DNA of 64,000 nucleotides from DATAOG01 sp963757395 (lineage in GTDB: Bacteria; Pseudomonadota; Alphaproteobacteria; Geminicoccales; Geminicoccaceae): assembly GCA_963757395.1 (NCBI GenBank), contig CAVWRK010000013.1, positions 372,001-436,000 of the forward strand, given 5' to 3'. Each line of letters opens with the position of its first letter. Position 1 is the stretch's first letter. A program made the position numbers and the translations under genes. Below the pieces are notes generated by a model. It was not told the origin of the DNA. It was given only the letters and a program-made list of their open reading frames with translations, and did no database searches. Positions 1 through 9,304 of this stretch are shown here, piece by piece.

Positions 1-81
1 GGTCGGGACGAACACGCTCTCGGGACAGGCGACATCCTCGAAGTACTGCATCCGCCAGGGGTCGCGTTCGACGATCGGCAT
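1..81 (-). CDS. N-terminal fragment of an unidentified protein
   Basis: An open frame reads leftward from an ATG at 81 and runs off the window edge after 27 residues, beginning MPIVERDPWRMQYF and ending near PESVFVPT. No stop interrupts it. The composition looks like real coding sequence, but the fragment is too short to assign to a family. It would be transcribed in the same direction as the EAL-type gene upstream (216-1646), about 135 bases away. No function is proposed. Confidence 0.4.
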   Translation of the reverse strand, partial: MPIVERDPWRMQYFEDVACPESVFVPT

Positions 82-215
82 GGCTGTCCTTCACGGCCGG
101 GGTCGTTCGGCCAAGCTTAGGCAGCAAAGCCGTTCGATGAAAGGCCCCGGGTCGGGAAACCGTCGGCCGGCGCCGGCGTTTCGGGTCGGTCGCGCCTCGG
201 CTTTGGCGCGCAGGC

Positions 216-1646
216 TCAGGCCGATGCGGCGACGGCATCGCTCGCCGGTGCCGGCGGGACCTCCGCTCCGGCGCGCAGGCCGGTCAGCTCCGCGGCCGGA
301 ACCGGCGCGCCGAAACAGCCGCCTTGCAGCTCGTGGCAGCCTTGATCGCACAGCCAGGCGAACTGCTCGGCAGTCTCGATCCCGGCGACGCAGGTCTGGA
401 GGCCGAGGCTATGGCCGAGCCCGATCAGGGCGCGCAGCAGCGCCTCGGACCGAGGCGTGGCGCCGACGCCGCCGAGGATGGGCTGGTCGATCTTGAGCTT
501 GTCGAGGGGACCGTTCAGCAACGACTCGAGACTCGTGTAGCGGCTGCCGAAGCCGTCGGTCACGATCTGCACGCCCAGACTCTTGAGCTGCCAGAGGGTC
601 ACCAACGTCCGTTGCCGGTCGTGCAGCAGCACGTCTTCGGTGATCTCGAGCTCGAGGCGCTCGGGCTCGAGGCCGGTGTCGGCGAGGGTCTGGCGGAGAC
701 AGCCGACCGGGTCGTGGCATTGGACCTGGGACCGCGACAGGCTGACCGAGACCCTGAGGTCCGGCCAGGCGAGCGCGTCGGTGCAGGCGGTCCTGAGCGC
801 CCATTCGTCGAGCGCCAGGATCGGCCGGTCGGTCTCGGCGAGCGGCACGAACGCCGCCGGCACCAGCAGCCCGCGCGTCGGGTGGCGCCAGCGGACCAGG
901 GCCTCGACGCCGACCCAGCGCCGGCTCGCGGCCTCGACCCGCGGCTGATAGTGCAGCTCGAACTGATCGTCGAGCAGCGCCGCGCACAGGTCGTCGTCGC
1001 TGAGCCTGGCCGCGACCGCGCCGGAGGCCGGCTCGGGCTCGAACCACCGCCAGGTCGCACGGCCCTCGCTCTTCGCCTGGCAGAGGGCGATCCTGGCGTT
1101 TCTCAGACTCTGCTCTGGATCCTGCTCGCCGGACGGCATCAGGGCGACGCCGATGCTGGCGGTGACCACGACCTGGCGACCGTCGAGCGCATACGGCGCG
1201 GCGAGGGTCGCGAGCAGGCGCTGGCACAGCATCTCGGCCTGCTGCGGCTGCTGGCCGGTGCGCTGGAGCACCGCGAACTCGTTGCCTTCCAGGCGGGCGA
1301 CCACATCCCCTTCCCGCAGGCTGGCGCGCAGGCGCCGGGCACAGGCCTCGATCAGCCGGTCGGCCGTGGCTGACCCAAACCGTCGATTCAGATCCTCGAA
1401 GCGATCGAGGTCGACGCACAGGACCGCGACCGTCGTGCTGCCCTGCCGCGCCAGCGCCGCAGCCTGATGCAGGCGCTTTTGGAACAGCACGTGATTGGGC
1501 AGGTGGGTCAGCGAGTTGTAGAGGTTGCAGCCGCCGTCCGCGATCGCCCGGGCGATGTCGGTCTCGGTACAGAGCGGCCGTTCGGAGCTCGGGCAGGAGC
1601 ACCCGACCGCGAGCTCAGTCCAACCGATGCGCCAGCGCTGCTCCAT
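216..1646 (-). CDS. Degenerate GGDEF-EAL protein
   Basis: A 476-residue protein with a GGDEF domain (about 45-200) followed by an EAL domain (about 215-455); no signal peptide, membrane segment or PAS domain is visible. Both catalytic sites look damaged. The GGDEF signature reads EGNEF at 120-124. In the EAL domain the EAL triplet is present at 248-250, and E334, D364, K385 and Gln441 are kept. However, the usual Asn after the EAL strand is Ser302, the second Asp of the DDFG loop is Gly365, and the first Glu of the EGVE loop is Ala421. These residues bind metal or act as base in active EAL phosphodiesterases, so cyclic-di-GMP turnover is unlikely; binding or protein-protein signalling is a reasonable inference. 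It lies 128 bases downstream of another gene on the same strand that also carries an EAL-like domain. Confidence 0.85.
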   Translation of the reverse strand: MEQRWRIGWTELAVGCSCPSSERPLCTETDIARAIADGGCNLYNSLTHLPNHVLFQKRLHQAAALARQGSTTVAVLCVDLDRFEDLNRRFGSATADRLIEACARRLRASLREGDVVARLEGNEFAVLQRTGQQPQQAEMLCQRLLATLAAPYALDGRQVVVTASIGVALMPSGEQDPEQSLRNARIALCQAKSEGRATWRWFEPEPASGAVAARLSDDDLCAALLDDQFELHYQPRVEAASRRWVGVEALVRWRHPTRGLLVPAAFVPLAETDRPILALDEWALRTACTDALAWPDLRVSVSLSRSQVQCHDPVGCLRQTLADTGLEPERLELEITEDVLLHDRQRTLVTLWQLKSLGVQIVTDGFGSRYTSLESLLNGPLDKLKIDQPILGGVGATPRSEALLRALIGLGHSLGLQTCVAGIETAEQFAWLCDQGCHELQGGCFGAPVPAAELTGLRAGAEVPPAPASDAVAASA

Positions 1647-1774
1647 GCCGAAGCTACCTCTCGTGGCCCCGGGCTCCGCCGAGCGCCCGAATGCCGCCCG
1701 TGCGGGCCAAAGACTACGGGTCGAGCTTTAGGCGCCGATAAATCAGCCGCCGGCGCCGCCCGTCACGCCCGGCC

Positions 1775-3120
1775 CTAGGCGGTCAGATCGAGCCGGTAGG
1801 CGGCGCCCGGCGCACCGACCTTGGGCGCGACGGCATCGCCGCCGAGAAAATCGACCCCGGCCGCCAGCAAGGCGAGCGCCGCGCTCCGCTCGCTGACGCC
1901 GAGCGCGCAGGTCGCGAGCTTGTGCCGCGAGGCATCGCGCACAAAGTCCTCGATCCGCCGTCGCCGGGCGTCGTCGAACGTGCCGCCCGGCATCGCGTCG
2001 AAGGCGAGCGCGTCGACCCCGATGTCGGTCAGGTGGGGGATCTGCGCCGGCTCGGGCGGCGCGCCGACGAAGAAAAACCGGGCGAACGGCTTCAACGGGA
2101 ACAGGCGATCGCGGACCAGATCGCGCCAGGCGCCCGCAGCCACGTCCGAGATCGAGAAGCCGAGCTGCCGGTTCAGCTGGCACGGCACCTGCCGGCAGAG
2201 ATCCAGGTAGCCCTGGCGGCGCTGAAGCTGGACCAGCGTGTCCCATCGGATCGGTGCCACCACCAGGGCCGCATAGCCGTTGCGCTCCATGTCCGGCAAG
2301 GTGGCCAACACCGTGCGCAGCGCCAGGCAGTCGAGATCGTAGGGATCTCGTCGCCGTGGTCCCCGGTGGTCTGCCGGCACACGCAGACGTAGCCGACGAT
2401 CGCTTTGCCGCGCCGGCTCCAGATCGGCAGATAGTCGAACCGCACCGGACCACGGTCGACGAGATCGGGGTCGGCCGGCCCGCCGTGACCGCGCTCCTCG
2501 AACTCGCGGGCGGCGACATCGTCCATCTTGGCGACCAGGCTCTCCAGGCTCGACTTGCCGCTCAACTCGGCGGGGTCGATCTCGTGGACGGTGACCTGGA
2601 TCGGCGCCTCGTCGACCTCGGGTAGCTCGCCGATCAGCAAGGCCGTGATCTCGCGAGCGATCGCCTGCGCCTTGAACGTGGCCTCGACGCTGGTCAGGCT
2701 GGCGAACAGGATCATGTAGCGATCGGCGACCTGGACATAGACGTCCTGCTCGGTGAGCCGGCGCTCCAGGATCTGCTGCGTCAGCCGGTGGACCTTGGTC
2801 GCCAGTCGCGACCAGTCGTCGCCGAGCCGCTCCTTGACCCGCGACAGCGCGATCATCTGCAGCCGTCCGGCCACCAGCGGTTCGGACTTGCTACTGGCCT
2901 GGGTGAGCGTGCGCAGGCGGCTTTCGAAGTGCTTGAGGCGCGCCTTGTCGGACCGGGACGCGCGGCCGGCCGCCGACGCGCTCGCCTGGGCGGCCGTAGT
3001 CCGTGCCGCCGCCGACTGCTCGAGCAGGAGCGCGGACTCGTCCTCCCTCTTGAACAGGCCACGGATGGCTTGCGGCATTCTCATGGGCACCAATCCGACC
3101 GGCAGCGCGGAACTGGCCAT
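1775..3120 (-). CDS. Hypothetical protein with degenerate GGDEF/EAL-like halves (frameshifted)
   Basis: Two overlapping frames join into one protein of about 448 residues. The frame switch is near 2340, where an apparent missing C in a C run (ATCCC-TAC) changes DEIPYDLD into unrelated sequence. The N-terminal third is charged and contains a stretch (SRVKERLGDDWSR, then VYVQVADRYMILFA) that resembles a worn GGDEF fold. The C-terminal part (DALAFDAMPGG, then GVSERSAALALLAAGVDFLGGDAVAP) looks like the end of an EAL barrel, but I see no intact catalytic motif. The function is unknown; a cyclic-di-GMP-related sensor or scaffold is an inference from the fold-like motifs and from the neighbouring EAL-type gene. 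A start at 3084 (MRMPQAI) is equally plausible. It is divergent from the racemase gene at 3215. Confidence 0.6.
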
Positions 3121-3134
3121 CTATGCCCGACTTG

Positions 3135-3157
3135 GGTTAACCAGGGCTTGTCAAGCC
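3135..3157. promoter_or_regulatory. Palindromes in a divergent intergenic region
   Basis: The 94 bases between the divergent genes starting at 3120 (minus) and 3215 (plus) hold two perfect palindromes: GGTTAACC at 3135-3142 and GGCTTG-T-CAAGCC at 3145-3157. Their position suits operator sites for one or both genes. No regulator gene is adjacent, so the cognate protein is unknown. Confidence 0.35.
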
Positions 3158-3214
3158 GGCCCGGCCGGACCCGGTCGCCGGGGGGGCGTGCGAGGCCACC
3201 GTCGAGGAGCCGCA

Positions 3215-3901
3215 ATGGGCGAGCCGATCTTGGTCGTTAACCCGAACTCGACCGAGGCCGTGACCGCGGCGATCGACCGCGCGCTGGCACCGCTGCGCAT
3301 GGCCGGGGGGCCCTCGATCGAGTGCGTCACGCTCGCCGAGGGGCCGCCCGGGATCGAGATCCAGGCTCATGTCGAGCAGGTGGTGCAGCCGCTCTGCCGG
3401 CTGGTCCGGGAGCGGGCCGATGCCGCCGCCTTCGTGATCGCCTGCTTCAGCGATCCCGGCCTGCACGCCTGCCGGGAGGCGACCGGGCGGCCGGTGCTCG
3501 GAATCGCCGAATGCGGCCTCTTGACCGCGCTGACCCGCGGCGAGCGCTTCGGGATCATCGCGATCCTCCAAACCTCGCTCGGCCGCCATCTGCGCTACGT
3601 CCGCCAGCTGGGCCTCGCTGCCCGCTTTGCCGGCGACCTGCCGCTCGGCCTCGGCGTGGTCGAGCTCGCCGACCAGGACCGCACCTTCGATCGGATGCGC
3701 GCGGTCGGGGTGCGCCTGCGGGACGAGCATGGAGCGGACGTCCTGGTGCTCGGCTGCGCCGGCATGGCCCAGTATCGCCCGGACCTCGAGACGGCGATCG
3801 GCATGCCCGTGGTCGACCCGACCCAGGCCGCGACCACCATGGCGATCGGCGCCGTCCGGCTTGGTCACCAGGCGTCTTCTCACGTCTTTCGAAGTCAGTA
3901 A
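3215..3901 (+). CDS. Aspartate/glutamate/hydantoin racemase family protein
   Basis: A 228-residue cytosolic protein of the Asp/Glu/hydantoin racemase superfamily. It starts VVNPNSTEAV, as is usual for hydantoin racemase-like members, and keeps both catalytic cysteines in their expected settings, IACFSDPG (first half) and LGCAGMA (second half). These enzymes remove and return an alpha proton without a cofactor, commonly on 5-substituted hydantoins or related acids. GAGGAG lies just upstream of the ATG. A D-carbamoylase (6725-7663) and a hydantoinase (10311-11771) lie in the same neighbourhood, which favours a hydantoin racemase role, although the exact substrate cannot be read from sequence. 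The next gene follows after 17 bases, so the two are probably cotranscribed. Confidence 0.8.
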   Translation: MGEPILVVNPNSTEAVTAAIDRALAPLRMAGGPSIECVTLAEGPPGIEIQAHVEQVVQPLCRLVRERADAAAFVIACFSDPGLHACREATGRPVLGIAECGLLTALTRGERFGIIAILQTSLGRHLRYVRQLGLAARFAGDLPLGLGVVELADQDRTFDRMRAVGVRLRDEHGADVLVLGCAGMAQYRPDLETAIGMPVVDPTQAATTMAIGAVRLGHQASSHVFRSQ

Positions 3902-3918
3902 TCCTGCGGGAGAAGAGA

Positions 3919-4941
3919 ATGGTCGAAACTGCTTATTGGTTCTTTGAACGGTTGGGACAACCGCAGGCGGTCCTGCAGAAGGGTCGCCAGATCTTGCCGG
4001 CGGCAAATAGCGGGCAGGCCGTGGTCGCCATTCGCGCAGTCGGGCTGAACCAATCTGACTACAGGTATGTGCTCGGGACCCACTTCCCGCCGGACTCCTT
4101 TCCTTCATGCGTCGCCCACGAAGCTGTCGGCGAGATCATCGAGCTGGGACCGGGCCCGAACGGCCCATCCGAGACCCGCAGATGGAAGGTCGGGGATCGC
4201 GTCGCCTTTGTGCCGATGTTGGTCGATCGCGCAGGCATGGGCGTGCTCCGCCAGTTTGGCGTGTACGATCAGTCGGCGCTGTTGCCGGTACCCGACACCT
4301 ATTCAGATGAGGAAGGAGCCGCCTACTGGAACGCGATCCTGACCATTGCCGGCGCCATGGACATGGCGGGTCTGGGACCGGAAACCAGCCAAGGCAAGAC
4401 GATCGCCTTGACCGCTGCGGCCGGCGGCATCGCAACCGTGGGCCTGCCGCTGGCACGGGCATGGGGGGCTGACACGCTCGCCACGACGCGCCGTCAGGAG
4501 AAGGTCGCCCAGCTCTCGCCTCTCGCCTCCCATGTGTCGGTGGTCAGGAGACCGCAAGATCTGGTTCCCGCGCTCCGTGCCGCCCATTTCGACCGCGGGA
4601 TCGATGTCATCATTGATCCGATCGGCGGCGAGATGGTCGCCCACAGTCTCGAAGCACTTGCCCATGGCGGCCACTTCGTCAGTTACGAGGCGGTATCCGG
4701 TCGTGCTGCCTCTTATGACATCATGGATCTGATGGCCAAAGACCTCAGTCTGCATGGCTATACAGTTTTTCGGCCGCTACAACATCCGGGGCTTCTCGAG
4801 CATCTCGTCACTATCGGGATGGAGTACGCAGACCGGGTGGCTCCAATCCTGGCCGCCAGCTTCGGCTTCGACGAGGCTCCCGAGGCAATCGAAGCGCTCG
4901 CTCGCTCGGAGCACGTGGGCAAGATCACAGTCGCGGTCTGA
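3919..4941 (+). CDS. Zinc-independent MDR-type alcohol dehydrogenase / quinone oxidoreductase
   Basis: A 340-residue medium-chain reductase/dehydrogenase. The N-terminal GroES-like catalytic half includes VGLNQSDYRY and HEAVGEI. The C-terminal Rossmann half carries the quinone-oxidoreductase nucleotide motif AAAGGIATVGLPLAR near residue 170. The structural-zinc cysteine cluster of classical alcohol dehydrogenases is absent, pointing to an NADPH-dependent quinone or enal reductase. The gene sits 17 bases after the racemase-like gene and appears to be its operon partner. It is noticeably less GC-rich than its neighbours, which may indicate a separate history. It converges on the flavin reductase gene. 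Confidence 0.8.
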   Translation: MVETAYWFFERLGQPQAVLQKGRQILPAANSGQAVVAIRAVGLNQSDYRYVLGTHFPPDSFPSCVAHEAVGEIIELGPGPNGPSETRRWKVGDRVAFVPMLVDRAGMGVLRQFGVYDQSALLPVPDTYSDEEGAAYWNAILTIAGAMDMAGLGPETSQGKTIALTAAAGGIATVGLPLARAWGADTLATTRRQEKVAQLSPLASHVSVVRRPQDLVPALRAAHFDRGIDVIIDPIGGEMVAHSLEALAHGGHFVSYEAVSGRAASYDIMDLMAKDLSLHGYTVFRPLQHPGLLEHLVTIGMEYADRVAPILAASFGFDEAPEAIEALARSEHVGKITVAV

Positions 4942-4986
4942 AAGCTCCGGTCGGGATCGCATCAGCTTCACATCTTCGTTCGGGTG

Positions 4987-5626
4987 CTATTTGCCCGCTC
5001 TCTGTCGCGCCAGCCACTCAGCGTAGTTGATCCTCGGCATCTCGAAGCGATCGTGGGTGCGGACGTAGCCGCCGCCGAACAGGCGGCCGATCGGGGCGTA
5101 GGCGTCGCGATCGACGTGCAGGCGCTCCGGATCGACGATGCCGGTCCCGGACGTGCAGCATCACGACCTCGCCGAGCACGATGTAGCGCTCGCGGCCGGG
5201 CTGCAGCGTGACGTAGCGCCGGCACTCCATGCTGACCGGCGCAGCGGCGATCCGGCCCGGCGCCACGACCTCCGAGGGTAACAGGGAAAAACCCGCGAGC
5301 TCGACCTCGCTGACCTCGGGCGGCAGGTCGATGGCGCAGAGGTTCATCGCCTCCGCGATCGGCTCGTCGACCAGGTTGACCACGAACTCGCCGCTGTCGC
5401 GGATGTTGTTGGTGGTGTCCTTGGCGCGACCGGACGGACTGATCCCGAGGCCCAGGACCACCAGCGGCGGCTCCTCGGCGAGCACGTTGAAGAAGCTGAA
5501 CGGCGCGGCGTTGTCCCGGCCGTCCGGGTCGCGGGTGGTGACCAGCGCGATCGGCCGGGGCACCACCAGGCCGCCCAAGAGCTTGTAGCGCTCCGCCGGG
5601 CCGAGCTCCCTGAAATCGAAGCGCAT
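4987..5626 (-). CDS. Flavin reductase-like FMN-binding split-barrel protein (frameshifted)
   Basis: The N-terminal 160 residues (from MRFDFRELG) show the flavin reductase split-barrel pattern: YKLLGGLVVPRPIALVTT, NAAPFSFFNVLAEEPPLV, KDTTNNIRDSGEFVVN and GEVVMLHVRD. The frame is then lost near 5144, where one extra G (plus strand) breaks VRDGIVD. After a switch the sequence continues as DPERLHVDRDAYAPIGRLFG and ends RQRAGK before a TAG at 4987. The complete protein would be about 212 residues, normal for the family. Such proteins bind FMN and either supply reduced flavin or act as small oxidoreductases. The methyltransferase gene lies 12 bases upstream on the same strand. The single indel is most simply a sequencing error. 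Confidence 0.78.
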
Positions 5627-5638
5627 CAGGCGGACCGC

Positions 5639-6479
5639 TCAGCGATCGCGCCGCGCGACCAGGCGGCCGCCGCCGAGCTGGCCCTTTGCGAACCGGCCGA
5701 CGAAGAAGGCATAGGTGTCATCCCACCTCCGGAAGTGCTCGGCGCCGAATTTTTCAACTGTGGTCGCCTCCAGGCCGCGGTACATGGCGAGCCGCTGCTG
5801 CAGGACCTCGGTCCACCAGGCGCTGAGGTCGTCCTGCGCGAGCAGGCGGCAGCCGTTGTCCGCGAGCAGCCGGGCGTAGCCCTCGAGGCTCGCCAGCGAA
5901 AGAAAGGTCATCTCGCGCTCGAGGCGCGCCTCGGCCTCCGGGGTCAGCGCCGGACGCCTCAGGATGTCGGTGAACGCGACCACCCCGCCCGGGCGCACGA
6001 CGCGCGCGCATTCGGCGATCAGGTGCTCCTTGTCCGGGACATGACAGAACGCCTCCTGGCCGAGCACGACGTCGAAACTCGCGTCCGCGAACGGCATCGC
6101 CAGCGCGTTGCCGAGCCGGAACTCGACCCGGTCCTCGAGCCCGACCAGCCGGGTCAGGCGGACCGCGCCCTGGTAAGCGGCTCTCGGTGATGTCGAGCCC
6201 GGTCACCCGGCAGCCATGGTGGTAGGCCAGATAGCGCGCCGGGCCACCCATGCCGCTGCAGACATCGAGAACCTGCGTGTCCGGCCCGATCCCGGCTTTC
6301 CTGGCCAGGACGTCGACCGCCTCGAGGCCGCCGAAGTGGTCCTGATCGTAGTCCTGGAGAACAGCCTCGCTCAGACCTTCGAGGGCGATGCCATCGCGCG
6401 CCAGATCGTGCAGGATCTGCTGCTCGTTGATCGGATGGGTCTCATAGAAGTGGATGACCCGGTCGACGTCTGCCTGCAA
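5639..6479 (-). CDS. Class I SAM-dependent methyltransferase (frameshifted)
   Basis: Two frames join into a protein of about 280 residues. The first carries VLDVCSGMGGPARYLA (SAM-binding motif I) and GCRVTGLDITES (motif II acidic end). The second continues with MPFADASFDVVLGQEAFCHV, HLIAECARVVRPGGVVAFTD and a C-terminal YEGLE-type region. An extra A (plus strand) near 6175 turns SRYQGAV into SRLPGRG and accounts for the break. The architecture resembles glycine/sarcosine/dimethylglycine or phosphoethanolamine N-methyltransferases, but the substrate cannot be fixed. It is probably cotranscribed with the flavin reductase gene downstream. Confidence 0.78.
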
Positions 6480-6513
6480 GCCATATCTCCCACTTTCGTG
6501 ACGAAGCTTCGCG

Positions 6514-6708
6514 TCACCCGAACAGCTCGCGGTGCCGCCTGAGCGCCGCGATCAGCTCATCGGTCGGCTCCGGCGGATTCAGCGCCGCCTCCACGAAAGC
6601 ATCCCGGTCGGCGCCGCGCAGAAGCCATCGTGCCGGATGAGGCTTCATCCGTTGCGCATCGTCGTCACACTCGGGTGGCGGCCGTTTCGATCGGGTCGAG
6701 AATTCCAT
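6514..6708 (-). pseudogene. Possible remnant of a DUF1778 (TacA-type) antitoxin
   Basis: A 64-residue frame whose last 30 residues (DRDAFVEAALNPPEPTDELIAALRRHRE) match the C-terminal toxin-neutralising region typical of DUF1778 antitoxins, which commonly has an NPPEPN-type motif. The N-terminal ribbon-helix-helix DNA-binding half expected in this family is missing and is replaced by a Pro/Arg-rich stretch. No GNAT toxin gene follows; the next gene downstream on the strand is the methyltransferase. I read it as a degraded or truncated antitoxin gene, but it could be a short chance frame. Confidence 0.35.
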
Positions 6709-6724
6709 CAGCTCCCCGGCATCG

Positions 6725-7663
6725 TCACTCCGGCGGTGGGATCGCGCCGGTGCGTTCGGTGATCAGGCCGTAGTGCTCGATCCGGCGGTGCTGGTCGAAG
6801 GCGAACACCGTGGTCTTGTAGTGGTTGCAGAGATCGAGGTCGCAGTCGAACAGGATGACCTCGTCGTCCTCGGTCAGCGCCTGGGTCATGATCTCGCCGG
6901 TCGGGGCGACGATGCAGGAGCCGCCGATCAGGCCGTGGCCGTCCTCCTCGCCCGCCTTGGCGACAGCGATCACCCAGGCGCCGTTGTGATAGGCGCCGGC
7001 CTGGACCACGAGGCGGTTGTGGAACATGCGCAGATGCCAGGGCTCCGGATGGTAGATGTTGTGGGTCGGCGTGTTGTAGCCGAGCAGCACCAGCTCGACG
7101 CCTTGCAGGCCCATGACCCGGTAGGCCTCGGGCCAGCGGCGGTCGTTGCAGATCAGCATGCCGACGATCGAATCGAACGCCCGCCAGACCGGAAAGCCGA
7201 GGTTGCCGACCTCGAAGTAGCGTTTCTCCAGGTGCTGGAACGGGATCCCCTCACGATGGTCGGCATGACCCGGCAGATGCACTTTGCGATACTTGCCGAG
7301 GATGCTGCCATCCGGCCCGACCAAGACGGCCGTGTTGTAGCGATGGCTGGCCCCACCCTCGCGGGCGAGCTCGGCATAGCCGAGATAGAAGCCGACCTCC
7401 AGCTCGCGGGCGAGCTCGAACAGCGGCGCGGTCGCGGCGTTCGGCATCTCGCGCTCGAACCAGGCGTCGATCTCCCGGATGTCGTCGTACCAGTAGCGCG
7501 GGAAGAAGGTGGTCAGCGCGAGCTCGGGAAACACCACCAGCTTCGCGCCCATGCCATGGGCCTCGCGCAGCATCGCGCACAGCCGCCGGACGACGCTCGC
7601 GCGGTCGTCCGCGAGGTGGATCGGCCCGAGCTGCGCCGCCGCGATCTTGATCTTTCTTGCCAT
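6725..7663 (-). CDS. N-carbamoyl-D-amino acid hydrolase (D-carbamoylase)
   Basis: A 312-residue nitrilase-superfamily amidohydrolase. The start chosen is MARKIKIAAAQ at 7663, preceded by GGAGGAAGGC; an upstream in-frame Met adds an unlikely tail. With this start the catalytic triad falls exactly at Glu47 (VFPELALT), Lys127 (KYRKVHLPG) and Cys172 (LICNDRRWPEAYR), the numbering known for Agrobacterium D-carbamoylase. The family-typical FQHLEKRYFE, GYNTPTHN and SCIVAPTGEI segments are all present. The enzyme converts N-carbamoyl-D-amino acids to D-amino acids, CO2 and ammonia, the step after hydantoinase. A hydantoinase gene lies about 2.6 kb upstream on the same strand, with a copper module between them. 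Confidence 0.93.
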   Translation of the reverse strand: MARKIKIAAAQLGPIHLADDRASVVRRLCAMLREAHGMGAKLVVFPELALTTFFPRYWYDDIREIDAWFEREMPNAATAPLFELARELEVGFYLGYAELAREGGASHRYNTAVLVGPDGSILGKYRKVHLPGHADHREGIPFQHLEKRYFEVGNLGFPVWRAFDSIVGMLICNDRRWPEAYRVMGLQGVELVLLGYNTPTHNIYHPEPWHLRMFHNRLVVQAGAYHNGAWVIAVAKAGEEDGHGLIGGSCIVAPTGEIMTQALTEDDEVILFDCDLDLCNHYKTTVFAFDQHRRIEHYGLITERTGAIPPPE

Positions 7664-7682
7664 GCCTTCCTCCAGGCGTGTC

Positions 7683-9293
7683 TCATCGTCCGACCACGAT
7701 CCTGGTCCGAAAGCCAAGCTTTGTAAAATCGTCGATCAGGAAATCGGCGCGCAGCTGCCAGTCGCCCGGCAGTGGCAATCTGGCATCGGCCCGAAAATGA
7801 CCGGCCTCGACCGGCAGCGCGTCGAAATGCAGCGCCTCGACATTGCGCTCGGGCAGGGCTGCGGACAGCTCCGCGGCCATGGCCTTCGCCGGTTGGCCAT
7901 CGGCGTCGGCGAAGTAGAGATCGATCCGGTTGGCGCCGGCGGTCGCCGGGGTCGCAACCAGGACCAGGTGGAAACCCTGAACCGCGGCGTAAGTCGCAAA
8001 ATCGGCCTGCGCGCCGTCGGCACCGCGATCGGCGGCCGCCTGCAAGGCGAGCGCCCGCGGCGGCGGCACGGCGCCCAGGCTCGCGGTCAGCACGACGACG
8101 CCCGCCGCCAGCGCGAGCTCGGTGCCGATCGTCAGCCGCAGCCAGCGGGTGTCAGCAGGCGCTCGCCCGAGCGCCGGTGTCAGCAGCAGCCGGTTGAGGG
8201 CGGCGAGACCGAGCAGCCCCGCGACCAGAGCGAGCTTGGCGAGCAGGCGCTGGCCATAGTCGGTGGTGACCAGCGCCGACCAGGCCTCGAGCTGGAGAAC
8301 CCCAAGCACGACGCCGGCAAGGATCAGGCACGCGACCGCGGGTACCGCAAGCGTCGAGAACGCCTGCAAAAGCCTCGTCGCCTCAGCCCGCCTGAGGAGC
8401 GTGAGCAGCGGCCAGAGAGCCCCGACCCAGAACGCGGCAGAGAGCGCATGCAGGGTCAGCGCCGGCAGCGTCAACCAGCGTGGCCCGGCGGTCGCGGCAT
8501 GGCCGGAGACCCCGAAGCTCAGCGCCACCAGGAGCGCGCCCGCGAGCAGCGCCGGGCGGTGCGATCGGCCAAGAATGATCAAGCCGAGCCCGGCCGCGGC
8601 GCTGAGGACGCTCCAGAAGACCGACGAGCCGGCCGCCAGGCGCCAGACCTCCCCGCTCAGAAGCGACCTGGGCGGGCCACCGAGCAGGCCGCCGCCTTCC
8701 GCCGCCAGCAGCAACGGGCCGCTCGCGAGGCCGGCGATCGCGACCCAGACCAACGTGTGCTCGAGGCGGGGTGCCAGGTCCGGCGGCACGCGGATCAGCG
8801 TGCAAAAGAGGGCGAGACCGGCTGCCAGCAGCAAGGTCCCGTACCACAGCGAGCGCGCCGCCACGCCGAACCATTGCCAGCCGGCGTCATAGAGGTCGAC
8901 CGGCGCGCCGATCGCCGCGCCTGGCGCCGCGCCGACGCTGAAGACGAAGCTGCCGGCGACCGGGTGACCGTCGGCCGAGGTCACCCGGTAGCTCAGGACA
9001 TAGCTGCCGTCGGGGAGGCCGTGCGACAGCGGCAGGCTCAGGCGCGTGTCGATGGCCTCGACCGGAGGCAGCGCCAGCGCGACGTCATCCTCGGCGCGCA
9101 GGAGCTGGACGGCGATCGGCCGGACCGGCCCGTCGAAGCGCAGCACGACCGCCGCCGGCGCGCTCGCGACCACCGCGCCCGCCGCGGGCGTCGTCTCGAG
9201 CAGGACCGCGTGCGCCTGCGCCACCGCCGGCAGGATGCCGAGCAGCAGCGCCGCGAGCAGCCCGCCGATCCGCGAACGGCACGGCGCACGCAT
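7683..9293 (-). CDS. CopC-CopD fusion copper-import protein with C-terminal YtkA-like domain
   Basis: A 536-residue membrane protein resembling Bacillus YcnJ. A signal peptide ends at AQA, leaving a mature N-terminal His (HAVLLETTP), the Cu(II) ligand of CopC. The CopC domain (to about 125) has the conserved DGHPVAGSFVFSV strand. Roughly eight hydrophobic helices of CopD follow, with family-typical HALSAAFWVGALWPL. The last 100 residues form a soluble beta domain (FHLVLVATP to GDWQLRADFLI) like YtkA/FixH. The ATG at 9293 is 12 bases after the YcnI gene stop; longer in-frame extensions only overlap that gene. Together these genes should handle periplasmic copper uptake or delivery. Confidence 0.9.
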   Translation of the reverse strand: MRAPCRSRIGGLLAALLLGILPAVAQAHAVLLETTPAAGAVVASAPAAVVLRFDGPVRPIAVQLLRAEDDVALALPPVEAIDTRLSLPLSHGLPDGSYVLSYRVTSADGHPVAGSFVFSVGAAPGAAIGAPVDLYDAGWQWFGVAARSLWYGTLLLAAGLALFCTLIRVPPDLAPRLEHTLVWVAIAGLASGPLLLAAEGGGLLGGPPRSLLSGEVWRLAAGSSVFWSVLSAAAGLGLIILGRSHRPALLAGALLVALSFGVSGHAATAGPRWLTLPALTLHALSAAFWVGALWPLLTLLRRAEATRLLQAFSTLAVPAVACLILAGVVLGVLQLEAWSALVTTDYGQRLLAKLALVAGLLGLAALNRLLLTPALGRAPADTRWLRLTIGTELALAAGVVVLTASLGAVPPPRALALQAAADRGADGAQADFATYAAVQGFHLVLVATPATAGANRIDLYFADADGQPAKAMAAELSAALPERNVEALHFDALPVEAGHFRADARLPLPGDWQLRADFLIDDFTKLGFRTRIVVGR

Positions 9294-9304
9294 CCCGGCC
9301 GGGC

